A stretch of 64,000 bases of DNA from Mesorhizobium sp. (GCA_019635735.1 JAHBYX010000006.1:248001-312000), one strand, 5' to 3'. Shown: positions 52,419-63,159, numbered from the stretch's first letter. Numbers and translations: made by a program. Notes: generated from the sequence alone by a model not told the origin.

Positions 52419-54277
52419 TTGCTCTTCCTTGCGACGAGAACGTGGGGCGGCGGCGGATCGGTATAGAGATCTTCGACCAGGCTGGCGCGCGCGGCCATGA
52501 CGGCGCGCTGGTTGATCGATCCCTTGTCGGTGATCTCGCCCTTGTCGATCGCCGGCGGCGTGTCGAGGATCAGGGCGCGCGCGACGAAGGAGGCGCTGCC
52601 TGTCGACGTCTTCGCCAGCGCGTCGAGCCGTTCCTGGAACAGCGCTCTCAGAACCGGACTATCCGCCAGGTCGGGCTCGAGCGCCACGGCCAGATCCGGC
52701 GCGAGCTTGCGCGCGGCATCCACGTCGAGGAACAGCATCGCGCCGATATGGTTGCGGTTGAGCCCCGTCAGCACCGCCTCGCGCACATAGGGCGCAAACG
52801 CCTTGATGATCGCGCCCTTGACCGAGGCGAGGTTCACCCAGGTTCCGGTGTTGAGCTTGAAGTCCTCCGATACGCGCCCGTCGAACAGGAGCCCGCGGTT
52901 GACGTCATCCGGATCGACGAACTTCAGCGCGTCGCCGATCATGTAATAGCCTTCGTCGTCGAAGCACTCGGCCGTCTTGTCCGGCTGGCGCCAGTAGCCC
53001 GGCGTCACGTTCGGCCCGCGCAGGCGCACCTCCATCTTGTCACCGTTCGGCACCAGCTTCAGCTCCAGCCCCGGCGCCGGCAGGCCCACCTCGCCCGCGC
53101 GCTCGACCGCCCAGGTCGTGGTGAAGGCAAAAGGTGCGGTCTCGGTCGCGCCATAGCCGGTGATGATCATGATCCGTCCGCCCGTGGCCGTCCGCGCGAT
53201 GCGGTCGAGGCCGTCCCAAACGTGCTGCGACAGCCCCGCGCCCGCATATTGCATCAGGTTCAGCCGCGAGAAGAAGGTCTTGCGCAGCCGCTCGTTCTTT
53301 TCGAAATGGTCGAGCAGCATCTCGTAGCCCTTCGGCACGTTGAAGTAGAGCGTCGGCGCGATCTCCTCCAGATTGCGCACGGTCTTCAGGATGCCGCCCG
53401 GCGTCGGCGAGCCGTCGTCGATATAGAGCGTGCCGCCATTGTGGAGCGTGATGCCGAAATTGTGGTTGCCGCCGGCCGTATGGTTCCACGGCAGCCAGTC
53501 CACCATTACCGGCGGCTCGTCTTTCAGGAAGGCGAGCGCGGAGGCGATCATGACCTGGTTGCAGGTCATCATCCTCTGCGTGTTGATCACCGCCTTGGGC
53601 ATGCCGGTCGAGCCGGAGGTGAACAGGAATTTCGAGACCGTGTCGGGAGTGACCGCCGCATCGGCCGCGTCGACCGCGGGTGTGGCGGCCGTCGCCGCGG
53701 CGCATTCGAACATCACCGTCGGCAGGTCGTCCACGGGGTCGCGGGCCGTCAGGAGCGTCATGTCGGGCGCCAGGATCGCCCGCAGCGCCGCATCGTAGGG
53801 GTGCCCTTCGGCGACGAAGATCATGCCCGGCGTCAGCAGGCCGACGAGATAGCGCAGCTTCTGGTGGTCGGTCGAGACCAGCGAATAGGCCGGCGAAACC
53901 GGCGCGATCGGAATTCCGGCCATCATGGCGGCGAGCGCCAGCAGCCCGTGCTCCATCGAATTGCCCGAGAGCACCATCAGCGGCCGCTCCGCCGAGAGGC
54001 CGTGGTCGATGAGGAACTGTGCCAGCGACCGGGTCTTGTCCAGCGCCTGCGCATAGGTGATCCGGCGCCATTCGCCGTCCGGCCCGCGGTCGGCCAGGAA
54101 CACGGTGCCCGGCCGTTCGCGCGCCCAGCGCACGAGGCTGTCGGTCATCGAGCGCGGATAGTCGCCCAGCGCCGCGCGCGGCCGCACGAGGAGCGACCCG
54201 TCGTCCCTCGCCTCCAGATCGGCGGCCAGGTCGCCCATCATAACCGGCCTCATGCCCGGCACGTCAACCAGCGGCAT
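52415..54277 (-). CDS. fcs: Feruloyl-CoA-synthetase-like acyl-CoA ligase
   Basis: 620 residues, ANL superfamily. The P-loop is KFLFTSGSTGMPKAVINTQRMM. The segment VDWLPWNHTAGGNHNFGITLHNGGTLYIDDGSPTPG is typical of the feruloyl-CoA synthase subgroup; ITGYGATETAPFAF and the hinge LLFDGRVSEDFKLNTGTWVNLASV follow. Members activate ferulate, coumarate, caffeate or related aryl acids with ATP and CoA. No vanillin dehydrogenase is adjacent, so a beta-oxidative route through the thiolase is more likely than the vanillin route. A perfect inverted repeat lies 19-35 bases upstream of the start. Confidence 0.83.
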   Translation of the reverse strand: MPLVDVPGMRPVMMGDLAADLEARDDGSLLVRPRAALGDYPRSMTDSLVRWARERPGTVFLADRGPDGEWRRITYAQALDKTRSLAQFLIDHGLSAERPLMVLSGNSMEHGLLALAAMMAGIPIAPVSPAYSLVSTDHQKLRYLVGLLTPGMIFVAEGHPYDAALRAILAPDMTLLTARDPVDDLPTVMFECAAATAATPAVDAADAAVTPDTVSKFLFTSGSTGMPKAVINTQRMMTCNQVMIASALAFLKDEPPVMVDWLPWNHTAGGNHNFGITLHNGGTLYIDDGSPTPGGILKTVRNLEEIAPTLYFNVPKGYEMLLDHFEKNERLRKTFFSRLNLMQYAGAGLSQHVWDGLDRIARTATGGRIMIITGYGATETAPFAFTTTWAVERAGEVGLPAPGLELKLVPNGDKMEVRLRGPNVTPGYWRQPDKTAECFDDEGYYMIGDALKFVDPDDVNRGLLFDGRVSEDFKLNTGTWVNLASVKGAIIKAFAPYVREAVLTGLNRNHIGAMLFLDVDAARKLAPDLAVALEPDLADSPVLRALFQERLDALAKTSTGSASFVARALILDTPPAIDKGEITDKGSINQRAVMAARASLVEDLYTDPPPPHVLVARKSK

Positions 54278-54295
54278 TCTGCTCCTCCCGGATAC

Positions 54296-54312
54296 TGTTA
54301 TTCTTCATAACA
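54296..54312. promoter_or_regulatory. Operator candidate TGTTAT-N5-ATAACA upstream of the synthetase gene
   Basis: TGTTAT (54296-54301), TCTTC, ATAACA (54307-54312) form a perfect 6-bp inverted repeat just upstream of the feruloyl-CoA-synthetase-like gene. A near copy is at 46817-46833. The two are the only such AT-rich dyads I see in this region. Confidence 0.65.
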
Positions 54313-54395
54313 ATTTCGGCAGCATCGTTCAAGCGCCATCGAGACGCTGCGCACCGTCTCGATATATGGTTCCCAACGATCCGGAAGAAGACGGA

Positions 54396-55248
54396 CTACG
54401 GCCGCAGGCCCAGCGTCGCCCGCGCCTCGGCCGGCGAGGCGATCTCGCGCCCGGCGCTTCTCGCGCAATCCGCCAGCGCCTCGATCAGCTGGCCGTTTCC
54501 GGTCGCGCGGGTTCCGTCGGGCAGGTAGAACGTGTCCTCCAGCCCGGTCCGCAGCATGCCGCCCAGTTCCGCCGCCCGCTGGTGCACCGGCCAGATCTCG
54601 GCCCGCCCGATCAACGTCGCCTGCCAGCGCGCGCCCTCGATCCGGTAGTTCTGCAGCAGTCCCAGCAGCGCCGCATCGACCGGCATGCCCGAGGCGACGC
54701 CCATCACGAAATTGTACTGCGCTGTCCGCGCCATGCCGTTCGCCACATACATGCCGACCGAGCGCACGATGCCCGTGTCGAAGCATTCGAACTCCGGCAG
54801 CGCGCCGGCCTGCGCCATCCCATCGAGAAAGGCCTTCACCTTTTCCACCGGATTGTCGAACAGCATCGGCGGCCAGGCCCACGACCCGTCGGACTTGATC
54901 TTCAGGTAGTTCAGGCTGCCCGCGTTGCACGCCGCGATCTCCGGCCGGACCGCCCGGATGCAGGCAAGCGGGCCCGATATGTCCTTGCCCACCGTCCCCG
55001 TCGTCTGGTTGATGATGATGCCGGGACAGGCCTGCCGGATCGCCTCGCAGACGGCCACCGCCACCTCCGGCTCCCAGCTCGGCAGATGCCCCCTGCCCGC
55101 GCCCTGCTGGCGGAAATGCACGTGGATGATCGAAGCACCCGCGTCATAGGCCTCGCGTGCCGAGGCCGCGCATTCGTCCGGCGTCACCGGAATCGCGTTC
55201 TGCGACGGGTCGGTCAGCACGCCGTTCAGCGCGCAGGTGAGGATCGCC

Positions 55249-55256
<8 letters not shown>
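54396..55256 (-). CDS. Beta-keto acid cleavage enzyme (BKACE, DUF849 family)
   Basis: 286 residues. The TIM-barrel zinc site begins ASIIHVHFRQQ (His45, His47). The family pattern continues with IINQTTGTVG, AACNAGSLNYLK, PEFECFDTG and the C-terminal GNGQLIEALADCARSAGREIASPAEARATLGL. BKACE enzymes condense a beta-keto acid with acetyl-CoA to give acetoacetate and a CoA ester; the founding member acts in lysine fermentation. Last gene of the carboxylase cluster, overlapping it by 8 bases. The beta-keto acid cannot be named from sequence. Confidence 0.88.
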
Positions 55257-57200
<1,944 letters not shown>

Positions 57201-57204
<4 letters not shown>

Positions 57205-57998
57205 GGCTTCGCCGCCCAAGCCGGCTTGCGCTTCTCCAGGAACGCCGCTGTCCCCTCCGCGCCTTCCGCGCTCGTCAGCGCTGCCGAGAACACCTCCGCC
57301 GCGCGGCCGATCATCGCCCCGGTCGGCGCCAGCCGCGCCTCGGCGAGCAGCGCCTTCGTCGCCGCCAGCGCTCCCGGCGCACAGCGCAAAATCTTGCCCA
57401 CGCACGCGTCCACCGCAGCGTCGATATCGTCCGTCACCTCATGCACCAGCCCGAGCGACAGCGCCTCTTCCGCCTCGACGAACCCGCCGACCACCGCCAG
57501 CCGCTTGGTCTGGCCATAGCCGATCCGCTCGATCAGGAACGGCAGGATCTGCGCCGGCACCACGCCGAGGCTAGTCTCCGGCAGGCCGAACCGCGCCCCG
57601 CGCGCCACGATCGTCACGTCCGACACGCAGGCGAGCCCGAACCCTCCGCCAAGCGCCACCCCTTCCACCGCCGCGATCACCGCGAGGCCGGTTCCGGCAT
57701 AGGCCGCACACATCTCACCGAACTCCCGGTTGACCGCAGCGAACGGATCGCGCCCCGCGGCTTTCGGTTCTCCGCGCGCCTTCGCCATGTCGGCAATGTC
57801 GCCGCCGGCGCAGAACGTCCCGCCCGCCCCGCGCAGCACGATCGCGCGCACGCGCCCGCCCGCTTCCGCCTCCGCCAAGGCCGCGCGCAGCTCCCGCGCC
57901 ATGCCGATCGACATCGCGTTCTTCACCGCCGGCCGGTTGAGCGTGAGCGACAGTACGCCGCCCCGCTCCTCGGCGAGGATGGTCTCGTATCCCGCCAT
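57201..57998 (-). CDS. Enoyl-CoA hydratase family protein, AtuE-like position
   Basis: 265 residues from the ATG at 57996-57998; the stop overlaps the next gene by 4 bases. Crotonase motifs: LRGAGGTFCAGGDIADMAKAR and VEGVALGGGFGLACVSDVTIVARGARFGLPETSLGVVPAQILPFLIERIG, ending AFLEKRKPAWAAKP. In the atu pathway the enzyme at this place hydrates isohexenylglutaconyl-CoA; in leucine breakdown it would be methylglutaconyl-CoA hydratase. Confidence 0.86.
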
Positions 57999-59170
57999 CA
58001 GTGCGACTTCGCCGCCTTGTTGCTGGTTGAGGGCAGCGTGCCCTCCAGCTTGCAGATGATCGACAGCATCACCTCGTCCGCGCCGCCGCCGATCGACACC
58101 AGCCGCGTGTCGCGATAGGCCCGGCTCACCGGATTGTCGAACGTGTAGCCCATGCCGCCCCAGTATTGCAGGCAGGAATCCGTCACCTCGCGCGCCAGCC
58201 GCCCGCATTTCAGCTTCGCCATCGAGGCCAGCTTGGTGACGTCCTTGCCGGAAATGTAGAGCTCGACGGCACTCCAGGTCAGCGCCCTGAGCGCCTCGAC
58301 CTCGGTGCGCAGTTCGGCCAGCCGGTAGTGAACGGTCTGGTTGTCGAGGATCGACTTGCCGAAGGCCTGGCGGTCGCGGGCATAATCGATGGTGAGGTCG
58401 ATGATCCGGTCGAGCCCCTTGAGCGAACTCGCCGCGCCCCACAGCCGCTCCTCCTGGAACTGCAGCATCTGGTAGGTAAAGCCGAAGCCCTCCTGGCCGA
58501 TCACGTTGGCCTGCGGCACGCGCACCTCGTCGAAGAACAGCTGCGCAGTGTCGGACGAGTTCATGCCGATCTTGGTGATCTTCTGTCGCGAAATGCCCTT
58601 GGCATCCATCGGCACGGCGATCAGCGACTTGTTCTTGTGCACCGGTCCGTCCGACGTATTGGCAAGCAGGCAGCACCAGTCGGCCTTCATGCCGTTGGTG
58701 ATCCACATCTTGGTTCCGGAGATCACGTAATCCGAGCCATCCTTGCGCGCCGTGGTCTTCACCGCCGCCACGTCCGAGCCGCCGCCGGGCTCCGACACGC
58801 CGAGGCAGCCGACCACGTCGCCGGTGATCGCCGGCGCCAGAAAATTGCGCTTCACGTGGTCGGAGCCGAACCGGTTCATCGCCGGCGTGCACATGTCGGT
58901 ATGCACCCCGATCGCCATCGGCACTCCGCCGCAGTTCACCAGCCCGAGCTCCTCCGCCATCACCATCGAATAGGAGAAGTCGAGCCCGAGGCCGCCATAC
59001 TCCGTATCGTATTTGATGCCGAGCAGTCCGAGATCGCCGAGCTTCTTGAACACATCGTGCGACGGAAACTCCTCCGCCGCCTCCCAGGCGTCGACATGCG
59101 GGTTGATCTCGTTCTCCACGAACTTCGCCACCGTGCGGCGGAGCGATTCGTGTTCGGGGGTGAATTTCAT
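57998..59170 (-). CDS. Acyl-CoA dehydrogenase, citronellyl-CoA-dehydrogenase-like
   Basis: 390 residues from the ATG at 59168-59170 (MKFTPEHESLRRTVAKFVENEINPHVDAW). FAD-binding motifs LGVSEPGGGSDVAAVKTTA and TKMWITNGMKADWCCLLAN are present, with the C-terminal LQYWGGMGYTFDNPVSRAYRDTRLVSIGGGADEVML. That last segment resembles citronellyl-CoA dehydrogenases (AtuD) more than isovaleryl-CoA dehydrogenases, by my reading. It shares one base with the next gene (TGATG). Acts with an electron-transfer flavoprotein not present here. Confidence 0.87.
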   Translation of the reverse strand: MKFTPEHESLRRTVAKFVENEINPHVDAWEAAEEFPSHDVFKKLGDLGLLGIKYDTEYGGLGLDFSYSMVMAEELGLVNCGGVPMAIGVHTDMCTPAMNRFGSDHVKRNFLAPAITGDVVGCLGVSEPGGGSDVAAVKTTARKDGSDYVISGTKMWITNGMKADWCCLLANTSDGPVHKNKSLIAVPMDAKGISRQKITKIGMNSSDTAQLFFDEVRVPQANVIGQEGFGFTYQMLQFQEERLWGAASSLKGLDRIIDLTIDYARDRQAFGKSILDNQTVHYRLAELRTEVEALRALTWSAVELYISGKDVTKLASMAKLKCGRLAREVTDSCLQYWGGMGYTFDNPVSRAYRDTRLVSIGGGADEVMLSIICKLEGTLPSTSNKAAKSH

Positions 59171-59211
59171 GTGGTTTCTCCCAGTCAATTTCCCGCAATC
59201 AGCGCGCCCCC

Positions 59212-59334
59212 TCCACCACTTCGTGGTCCCCCTCCCCCGCTTCGCAGGGGAGGATCGCGCACCGTCGCCGCGGCTTATCCTCCCCCGTTTACGGGGGAGG
59301 GGGACCACGCGAAGCGTGGTGGAGGGGGCGTCGC
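59212..59334. repeat. Large inverted repeat between dehydrogenase and carboxyltransferase genes
   Basis: CCCCCTCCACCACTTCGTGGTCC (near 59210-59232, itself hairpin-forming) and its near reverse complement GGACCACGCGAAGCGTGGTGGAGGGGG (59303-59329) flank inner palindromes CCCCTCCCCCGCTTCGCAGGGGAGG and CCTCCCCCGTTTACGGGGGAGG. This is another dispersed palindromic element inside an apparent operon. It leaves 168 bases (59171-59338) without a gene. Confidence 0.8.
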
Positions 59335-59338
59335 GTCG

Positions 59339-60949
59339 CTACATCCTCGCGACCCCAAAGCTGTTAGGCCGCAACACCCGTCTTTCCCCCTCCGCCGCCA
59401 CCGCCAGGCACAGCGCCAGCACCGCCCGCGTGTCGCGCGGGTCGATGATGCCGTCGTCCCATAGCCGTGCCGTCGCAAACAGCGCGTCCGACTGCGCGTC
59501 GACGCCGCCGCGGATCATCGCGCCCTGCTTGGCAAGCGCCTCCTCGTCGACGGCGCCTCCCTCCCGCGCGGCCTTGCCACGCGCCACGATCTCCATCACC
59601 CGCGCCGCCTGCTCGCCGCCCATCACCGCGGTGCGCGCCGACGGCCAGGAGAAGATGAAGCGCGGCGAGAAACCCCGGCCGCACATGCCGTAATTGCCGG
59701 CGCCATACGACCCGCCGATGACGAAGGTGAACTTCGCCACCCGCGCGTTCGCCACCGCCTGGATCATCTTCGACCCGTGCTTGATCGCCCCGTCGGCTTC
59801 TGCCTGTTTGCCCACCATGTAGCCGGTCGTGTTCTGCAGGAAGACGAGCGGCGTGCCCGACTGGTCGCAGAGCTGGATGAACTGCGCCGCCTTGGTCGAA
59901 CCGTCGGGCATGATGGGACCGTTATTGCCGATGATCCCGACCCGGTGCCCGTCGACGGCGGCGTGGCCGCACACCGTCTCGGACCCGTAGGCCGCCTTGA
60001 ATTCGAGGAAATCCGAACGATCGACGATCCGCGCGATCACCTCGCGCATGTCGAACGGCACCTTGTCGTCCGCCGGCACGATGCCCAGCAGCTCGTCCGC
60101 TTCGAACAGCGGAGCGTGCGACCCCCGCGTAGCTCCGGCCTCATCCCAGTTCAGGTTGCGCAGGATCTCCCGCCCGATCGCCAGCGCCTGCACGTCGTCG
60201 TCGGCGACATATTCGCCGAGCCCCGTCACGCGCCCGTGCAGGTCGGCGCCGCCGAGCTCCTCGTCGCTCGCATCCTCGCCGATCGCCGCCTTCACCAGCG
60301 GCGGTCCGGCGAGGAAGATCTTCGAGCGCCCCTTTACCAGCACGACATAGTCCGACAGGCCGGGCAGATAGGCCCCGCCCGCCGTGGACGAGCCATGCAC
60401 GATGGCGATCTGCGGGATGCCGGCGGCCGACAGCCGCGCCTGGTTGGCGAAGGAGCGGCCGCCCTCGACGAACATTTCGGCCTGGTAGAGCAGGTTCGCC
60501 CCGCCGCTCTCGACCAGCGAGACGATCGGCAGCCTGTTCTCCAGCGCGATCTCCTGGATGCGCAGCGCCTTCCTCAGCCCCATAGGCGGGATCGTCCCGC
60601 CCTTGATGCCGCTGTCGTTGGCCGTGATCATCACGCGCCTGCCGGAGACGACGCCGATGCCGGCGATCGAGCCGCCGCCCATGATGTTCTTGCCACCGTC
60701 GTCGTCATGCATGCGGTAGCCGGCAAGCGACGAGATCTCGAGAAACGGCGCGCCCCGGTCCAGCAGCCGCTCCACCCGCTCCCGCGGCAGGATCTGCCCA
60801 CGTTTCTCGAACGTCTCGCGCCGCGCGGCCGAGTTCTGTCGCACCCGCTCCTCCAGCTCGCGCACCCTGGCGAGCTTGCCCGCCATCGCCTCGGCATTGG
60901 CCTTGAAGGCGGGCGAGGCGGCGTCGATTGCGGACGAAAGCACCGGCAT
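59339..60949 (-). CDS. Acyl-CoA carboxylase beta subunit (carboxyltransferase), AtuC/MccB-like
   Basis: 536 residues from ATG at 60947-60949 (MPVLSSAIDAASPAFKANAEAMAGKLARVRELEERVRQNSAARRETFEKRGQILPRERVERLLD). Carboxyltransferase domain motifs: IGVVSGRRVMITANDSGIKGGTIPPMGLRKALRIQEIALENRLPIVSLVESGGANLLYQ, GSSTAGGAYLPGLSDYVVLV and VIGGSYGAGNYGMCGRGFSPRFIFSWPSARTAVMGGEQAA. It transfers CO2 from biotin to a branched enoyl-CoA. Methylcrotonyl- and geranyl-CoA carboxylases look alike here. Confidence 0.9.
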   Translation of the reverse strand: MPVLSSAIDAASPAFKANAEAMAGKLARVRELEERVRQNSAARRETFEKRGQILPRERVERLLDRGAPFLEISSLAGYRMHDDDGGKNIMGGGSIAGIGVVSGRRVMITANDSGIKGGTIPPMGLRKALRIQEIALENRLPIVSLVESGGANLLYQAEMFVEGGRSFANQARLSAAGIPQIAIVHGSSTAGGAYLPGLSDYVVLVKGRSKIFLAGPPLVKAAIGEDASDEELGGADLHGRVTGLGEYVADDDVQALAIGREILRNLNWDEAGATRGSHAPLFEADELLGIVPADDKVPFDMREVIARIVDRSDFLEFKAAYGSETVCGHAAVDGHRVGIIGNNGPIMPDGSTKAAQFIQLCDQSGTPLVFLQNTTGYMVGKQAEADGAIKHGSKMIQAVANARVAKFTFVIGGSYGAGNYGMCGRGFSPRFIFSWPSARTAVMGGEQAARVMEIVARGKAAREGGAVDEEALAKQGAMIRGGVDAQSDALFATARLWDDGIIDPRDTRAVLALCLAVAAEGERRVLRPNSFGVARM

Positions 60950-61011
60950 CAGCGGGAACCTCTGCCTGTCGGCAAACGCATGCCAGCCCTTGGATAAACT
61001 GCGAGGTCGTA

Positions 61012-61145
61012 ACCCCCGCCCCTTACCCCTCCCCACAAGGGGGAGGAGAATCCGGGTGCATGCGGCAAGCCGCACATTTTTGAAAAGGCAGCCACGTCCG
61101 GAACGCCCCCTCCCGCTTGCGGGGAGGGGTACGGGGTGGGGGTAT
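61012..61145. repeat. Inverted pair of GC-rich palindromic repeats
   Basis: CCCCTCCCC-ACAA-GGGGGAGGA (near 61026-61050) and CCCCTCCCGC-TTGC-GGGGAGGGG (near 61108-61130) face each other, flanked by ACCCCCGCCCC and GGGGTGGGGGT. The first module matches the element at 5244. The gap 60950-61163 has no gene. Confidence 0.8.
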
Positions 61146-61163
61146 GCGACACCTCCCCGAACA

Positions 61164-62033
61164 TCAACCTTCGCCCCTCAGCACCTCGGGCACGACCGCA
61201 CGGTGGAACCCGTCGAACGGCTCGGTGCCCCTGCCCTTGGCCGTGGGAAACAGCGCCGAGCCGAGTGGCGAGCCGCCGTCGATCGGCACGGTCACCCCGG
61301 TGACGAAGGACGCGGCCGGCGACAGCAGGAAGCAGATCACCGACGACACCTCGGCCTCCACCGCGATGCGTCCCAGCGGCACGTGCTTCTTCAGCGTCGG
61401 GATCAGCGCCTTGGTCATCCCGTCATAGGTGTCCATGCCCGACGAGGCGACCCAGCCCGGCGCCACGCAGTTGACCCGCACGCCGGCCGGTCCCCATTCA
61501 TAGGCAGCCGTCTTGGTGAGGTTCACCATGCCCGCCCGCGCCGCGCCCGAATGCGCCATGCCGGGCATGCCGCGCCACATGTCCGCGGCCATGTTCACCA
61601 CCGCGCCGCCATGCGCCTGCATCGACTGCGAAAACACCTCGCGCATGACCAGGAACCCGCCGGTCAGGTTGTTCGCGACGACCGCGTCGAAGCCCTTCTT
61701 GGAGATCGTCTCCATGGGCGCGGGAAACTGCCCGCCGGCATTGTTGACCAGCCCGTCGATTCGTCCCCGCGCCGAGACGATCGATTCGACCGCCGCCTTC
61801 ACCGCCTCCTCGTCGCGGATATCGAACGCGCGCGCCTCCGCCGAACCGCCATCCTCGGCGATCTCGGCCAGCACGCGGTCCAGCTTGTCCTGCTTGCGCC
61901 CGGTGATCACGACATGCGCGCCGAGGCTCGCAAGCTCGTGCGCGACGCAGCGGCCGATGCCCGATCCGCCGCCCGTCACCACGATTGTCTGTCCGCTGAA
62001 ACAGTCCTGTCGCAGTATGCTGCGATATCCCAT
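61164..62033 (-). CDS. SDR oxidoreductase, trans-2-enoyl-CoA-reductase (PECR)-like
   Basis: 289 residues. Rossmann motif TGGGSGIG and NNAGG identify a classical-type SDR. The active-site region reads MAHSGAARAGMVNLTKTAAYEWGPAGVRVNCVAPGW. The usual YxxxK motif is replaced, and the HSGAARAG pattern followed by FLLSPAASFVTG is that of peroxisomal enoyl-CoA reductase-like SDRs. An extra C-terminal tail (SALFPTAKGRGTEPFDGFHRAVVPEVL) is present. It heads the carboxylase cluster in the place taken by atuB in the acyclic terpene genes. Confidence 0.85.
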   Translation of the reverse strand: MGYRSILRQDCFSGQTIVVTGGGSGIGRCVAHELASLGAHVVITGRKQDKLDRVLAEIAEDGGSAEARAFDIRDEEAVKAAVESIVSARGRIDGLVNNAGGQFPAPMETISKKGFDAVVANNLTGGFLVMREVFSQSMQAHGGAVVNMAADMWRGMPGMAHSGAARAGMVNLTKTAAYEWGPAGVRVNCVAPGWVASSGMDTYDGMTKALIPTLKKHVPLGRIAVEAEVSSVICFLLSPAASFVTGVTVPIDGGSPLGSALFPTAKGRGTEPFDGFHRAVVPEVLRGEG

Positions 62034-62070
62034 TGGCCTCCTCCCGAGGTGGCCGAAACGCTAGACTACG

Positions 62071-62086
62071 TTGACGTAAACGTCAA
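62071..62086. promoter_or_regulatory. Palindromic operator candidate TTGACGT-AA-ACGTCAA
   Basis: Perfect 7-bp arms around 2 bases, in the 145-base divergent gap between the SDR gene (start 62033) and the SCP2 gene (start 62179). A CGTnnACG-centred dyad is what MerR-type regulators of acyl-CoA catabolism (LiuR group) are known to bind, and TetR-type sites can look similar. No such regulator gene is in the window beside it. Confidence 0.6.
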
Positions 62087-62178
62087 ACGACTGGTATGCA
62101 CCAGACAGCCCCGAAACGAACCGGGCGACCGATCAACCAACCGCAGGCCGGCGCGCCATGCGAACCGAGGAGGACGCC

Positions 62179-62460
62179 ATGAGCGTTGAAGACATCGCCG
62201 CGAAGATGAAGGACAAGGTCGCCGCCAGCGGCTTCGACCGTTCGGTCAAGTTCGACCTCAAGGGCGAGGGCGTGATCGTCATCGACGGCACCAGCGTGTC
62301 GACCACCGATGCCCCCGCCGACTGCACGATCACCATCTCCATGGACGACTTCAAGGACCTGATCGCGGGCGAACTGAACCCCACCGCCGCCTTCATGACC
62401 GGCAAGATCAAGGTCGCCGGCGACATGTCGGTGGCGATGGCGCTCAGCCAGATCGTGTGA
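62179..62460 (+). CDS. SCP2 sterol-binding-domain protein
   Basis: 93 residues from ATG 62179, with GAGGAGG 6-7 bases upstream; an ATG at 62158 lacks such a site. The whole protein is one SCP2 domain: SVKFDLKGEGVIVIDGTSVSTTDAPADCTITISMDDFKDLIAGELNPTAAFMTGKIKVAGDMSVAMALSQIV. These small proteins bind lipids or acyl-CoA in a hydrophobic tunnel. It is divergent from the enoyl-CoA-reductase-like gene, with a palindrome between them, so it may buffer or carry the branched acyl-CoA intermediates. Confidence 0.88.
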   Translation: MSVEDIAAKMKDKVAASGFDRSVKFDLKGEGVIVIDGTSVSTTDAPADCTITISMDDFKDLIAGELNPTAAFMTGKIKVAGDMSVAMALSQIV

Positions 62461-62472
62461 TTCCCATGGCGG

Positions 62473-63159
62473 TCATCCCTCCCTGCGGATGATCGCCATG
62501 TTCATCGTCTCGCGCAGCCGGAACCCGATCGATTCGTAGAGCCTGATCGCCGGTGCGTTCGTCGCATAGGCGTGCAGGTAGGCGGTGTCGCCCGCCTCCT
62601 GGATTTGCCGCGCGCCGTAGAGCGACATCAGCCGGCCGAGCCCGCGGCCCTGCGTGTCCGGGTGCGTGCACACGCCGCTCAGTTCGCGAAAGCCCTCCTG
62701 CCCCATCCGCTGGCCGGCCATCGCGATCAGCCTTCCGTTCTCGCGGATGCCCCAGAACGGGCCGAAATCCTGGGCCCGTAGCGAGAACGGCCCCGGCTTC
62801 GTCAATGTCGCAAGCTCCAGCATGTCGGCCGCGTCCCCGCGCCCAAGCGGGCGGATGCGCCCGTCGTCGGCGAACTTGACAGGCCCATCGGCTACCATTT
62901 GGACGAGCGTCGCCCGCACCTCCGCCGCGAAGCCGGCGGGCAGGACCGGCGCGTCCTTCTGCACCAGAAGCAGCGTCCCGCCCGGTCGCGCGAGTTCGCC
63001 GAGCGCGGCGATACTCTCCGCTGTCTCGTCGCCCGTCGCCGCGAAGGCGGACATGTCGGCCGGGTAGCGCTTGGCAAGCCGCCCGCCCTCGGCCAGTGCC
63101 GCATGGCGTGACAGGAGCGAGGTCCAGATCGGCCTGTCGAGAAGATGCGCCATCGTCAT
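62473..63159 (-). CDS. GNAT-family acetyltransferase (FR47-like)
   Basis: 228 residues; start overlaps the MarR stop (ATGA). The C-terminal half is a GNAT domain: FWGIRENGRLIAMAGQRMGQEGFRELSGVCTHPDTQGRGLGRLMSLYGARQIQEAGDTAYLHAYATNAPAIRLYESIGFRLRETM, with the acetyl-CoA loop QGRGLG. The N-terminal 100 residues are less conserved, as in FR47-type proteins. Substrate unknown; co-transcribed with the MarR gene. Confidence 0.87.
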   Translation of the reverse strand: MTMAHLLDRPIWTSLLSRHAALAEGGRLAKRYPADMSAFAATGDETAESIAALGELARPGGTLLLVQKDAPVLPAGFAAEVRATLVQMVADGPVKFADDGRIRPLGRGDAADMLELATLTKPGPFSLRAQDFGPFWGIRENGRLIAMAGQRMGQEGFRELSGVCTHPDTQGRGLGRLMSLYGARQIQEAGDTAYLHAYATNAPAIRLYESIGFRLRETMNMAIIRREG

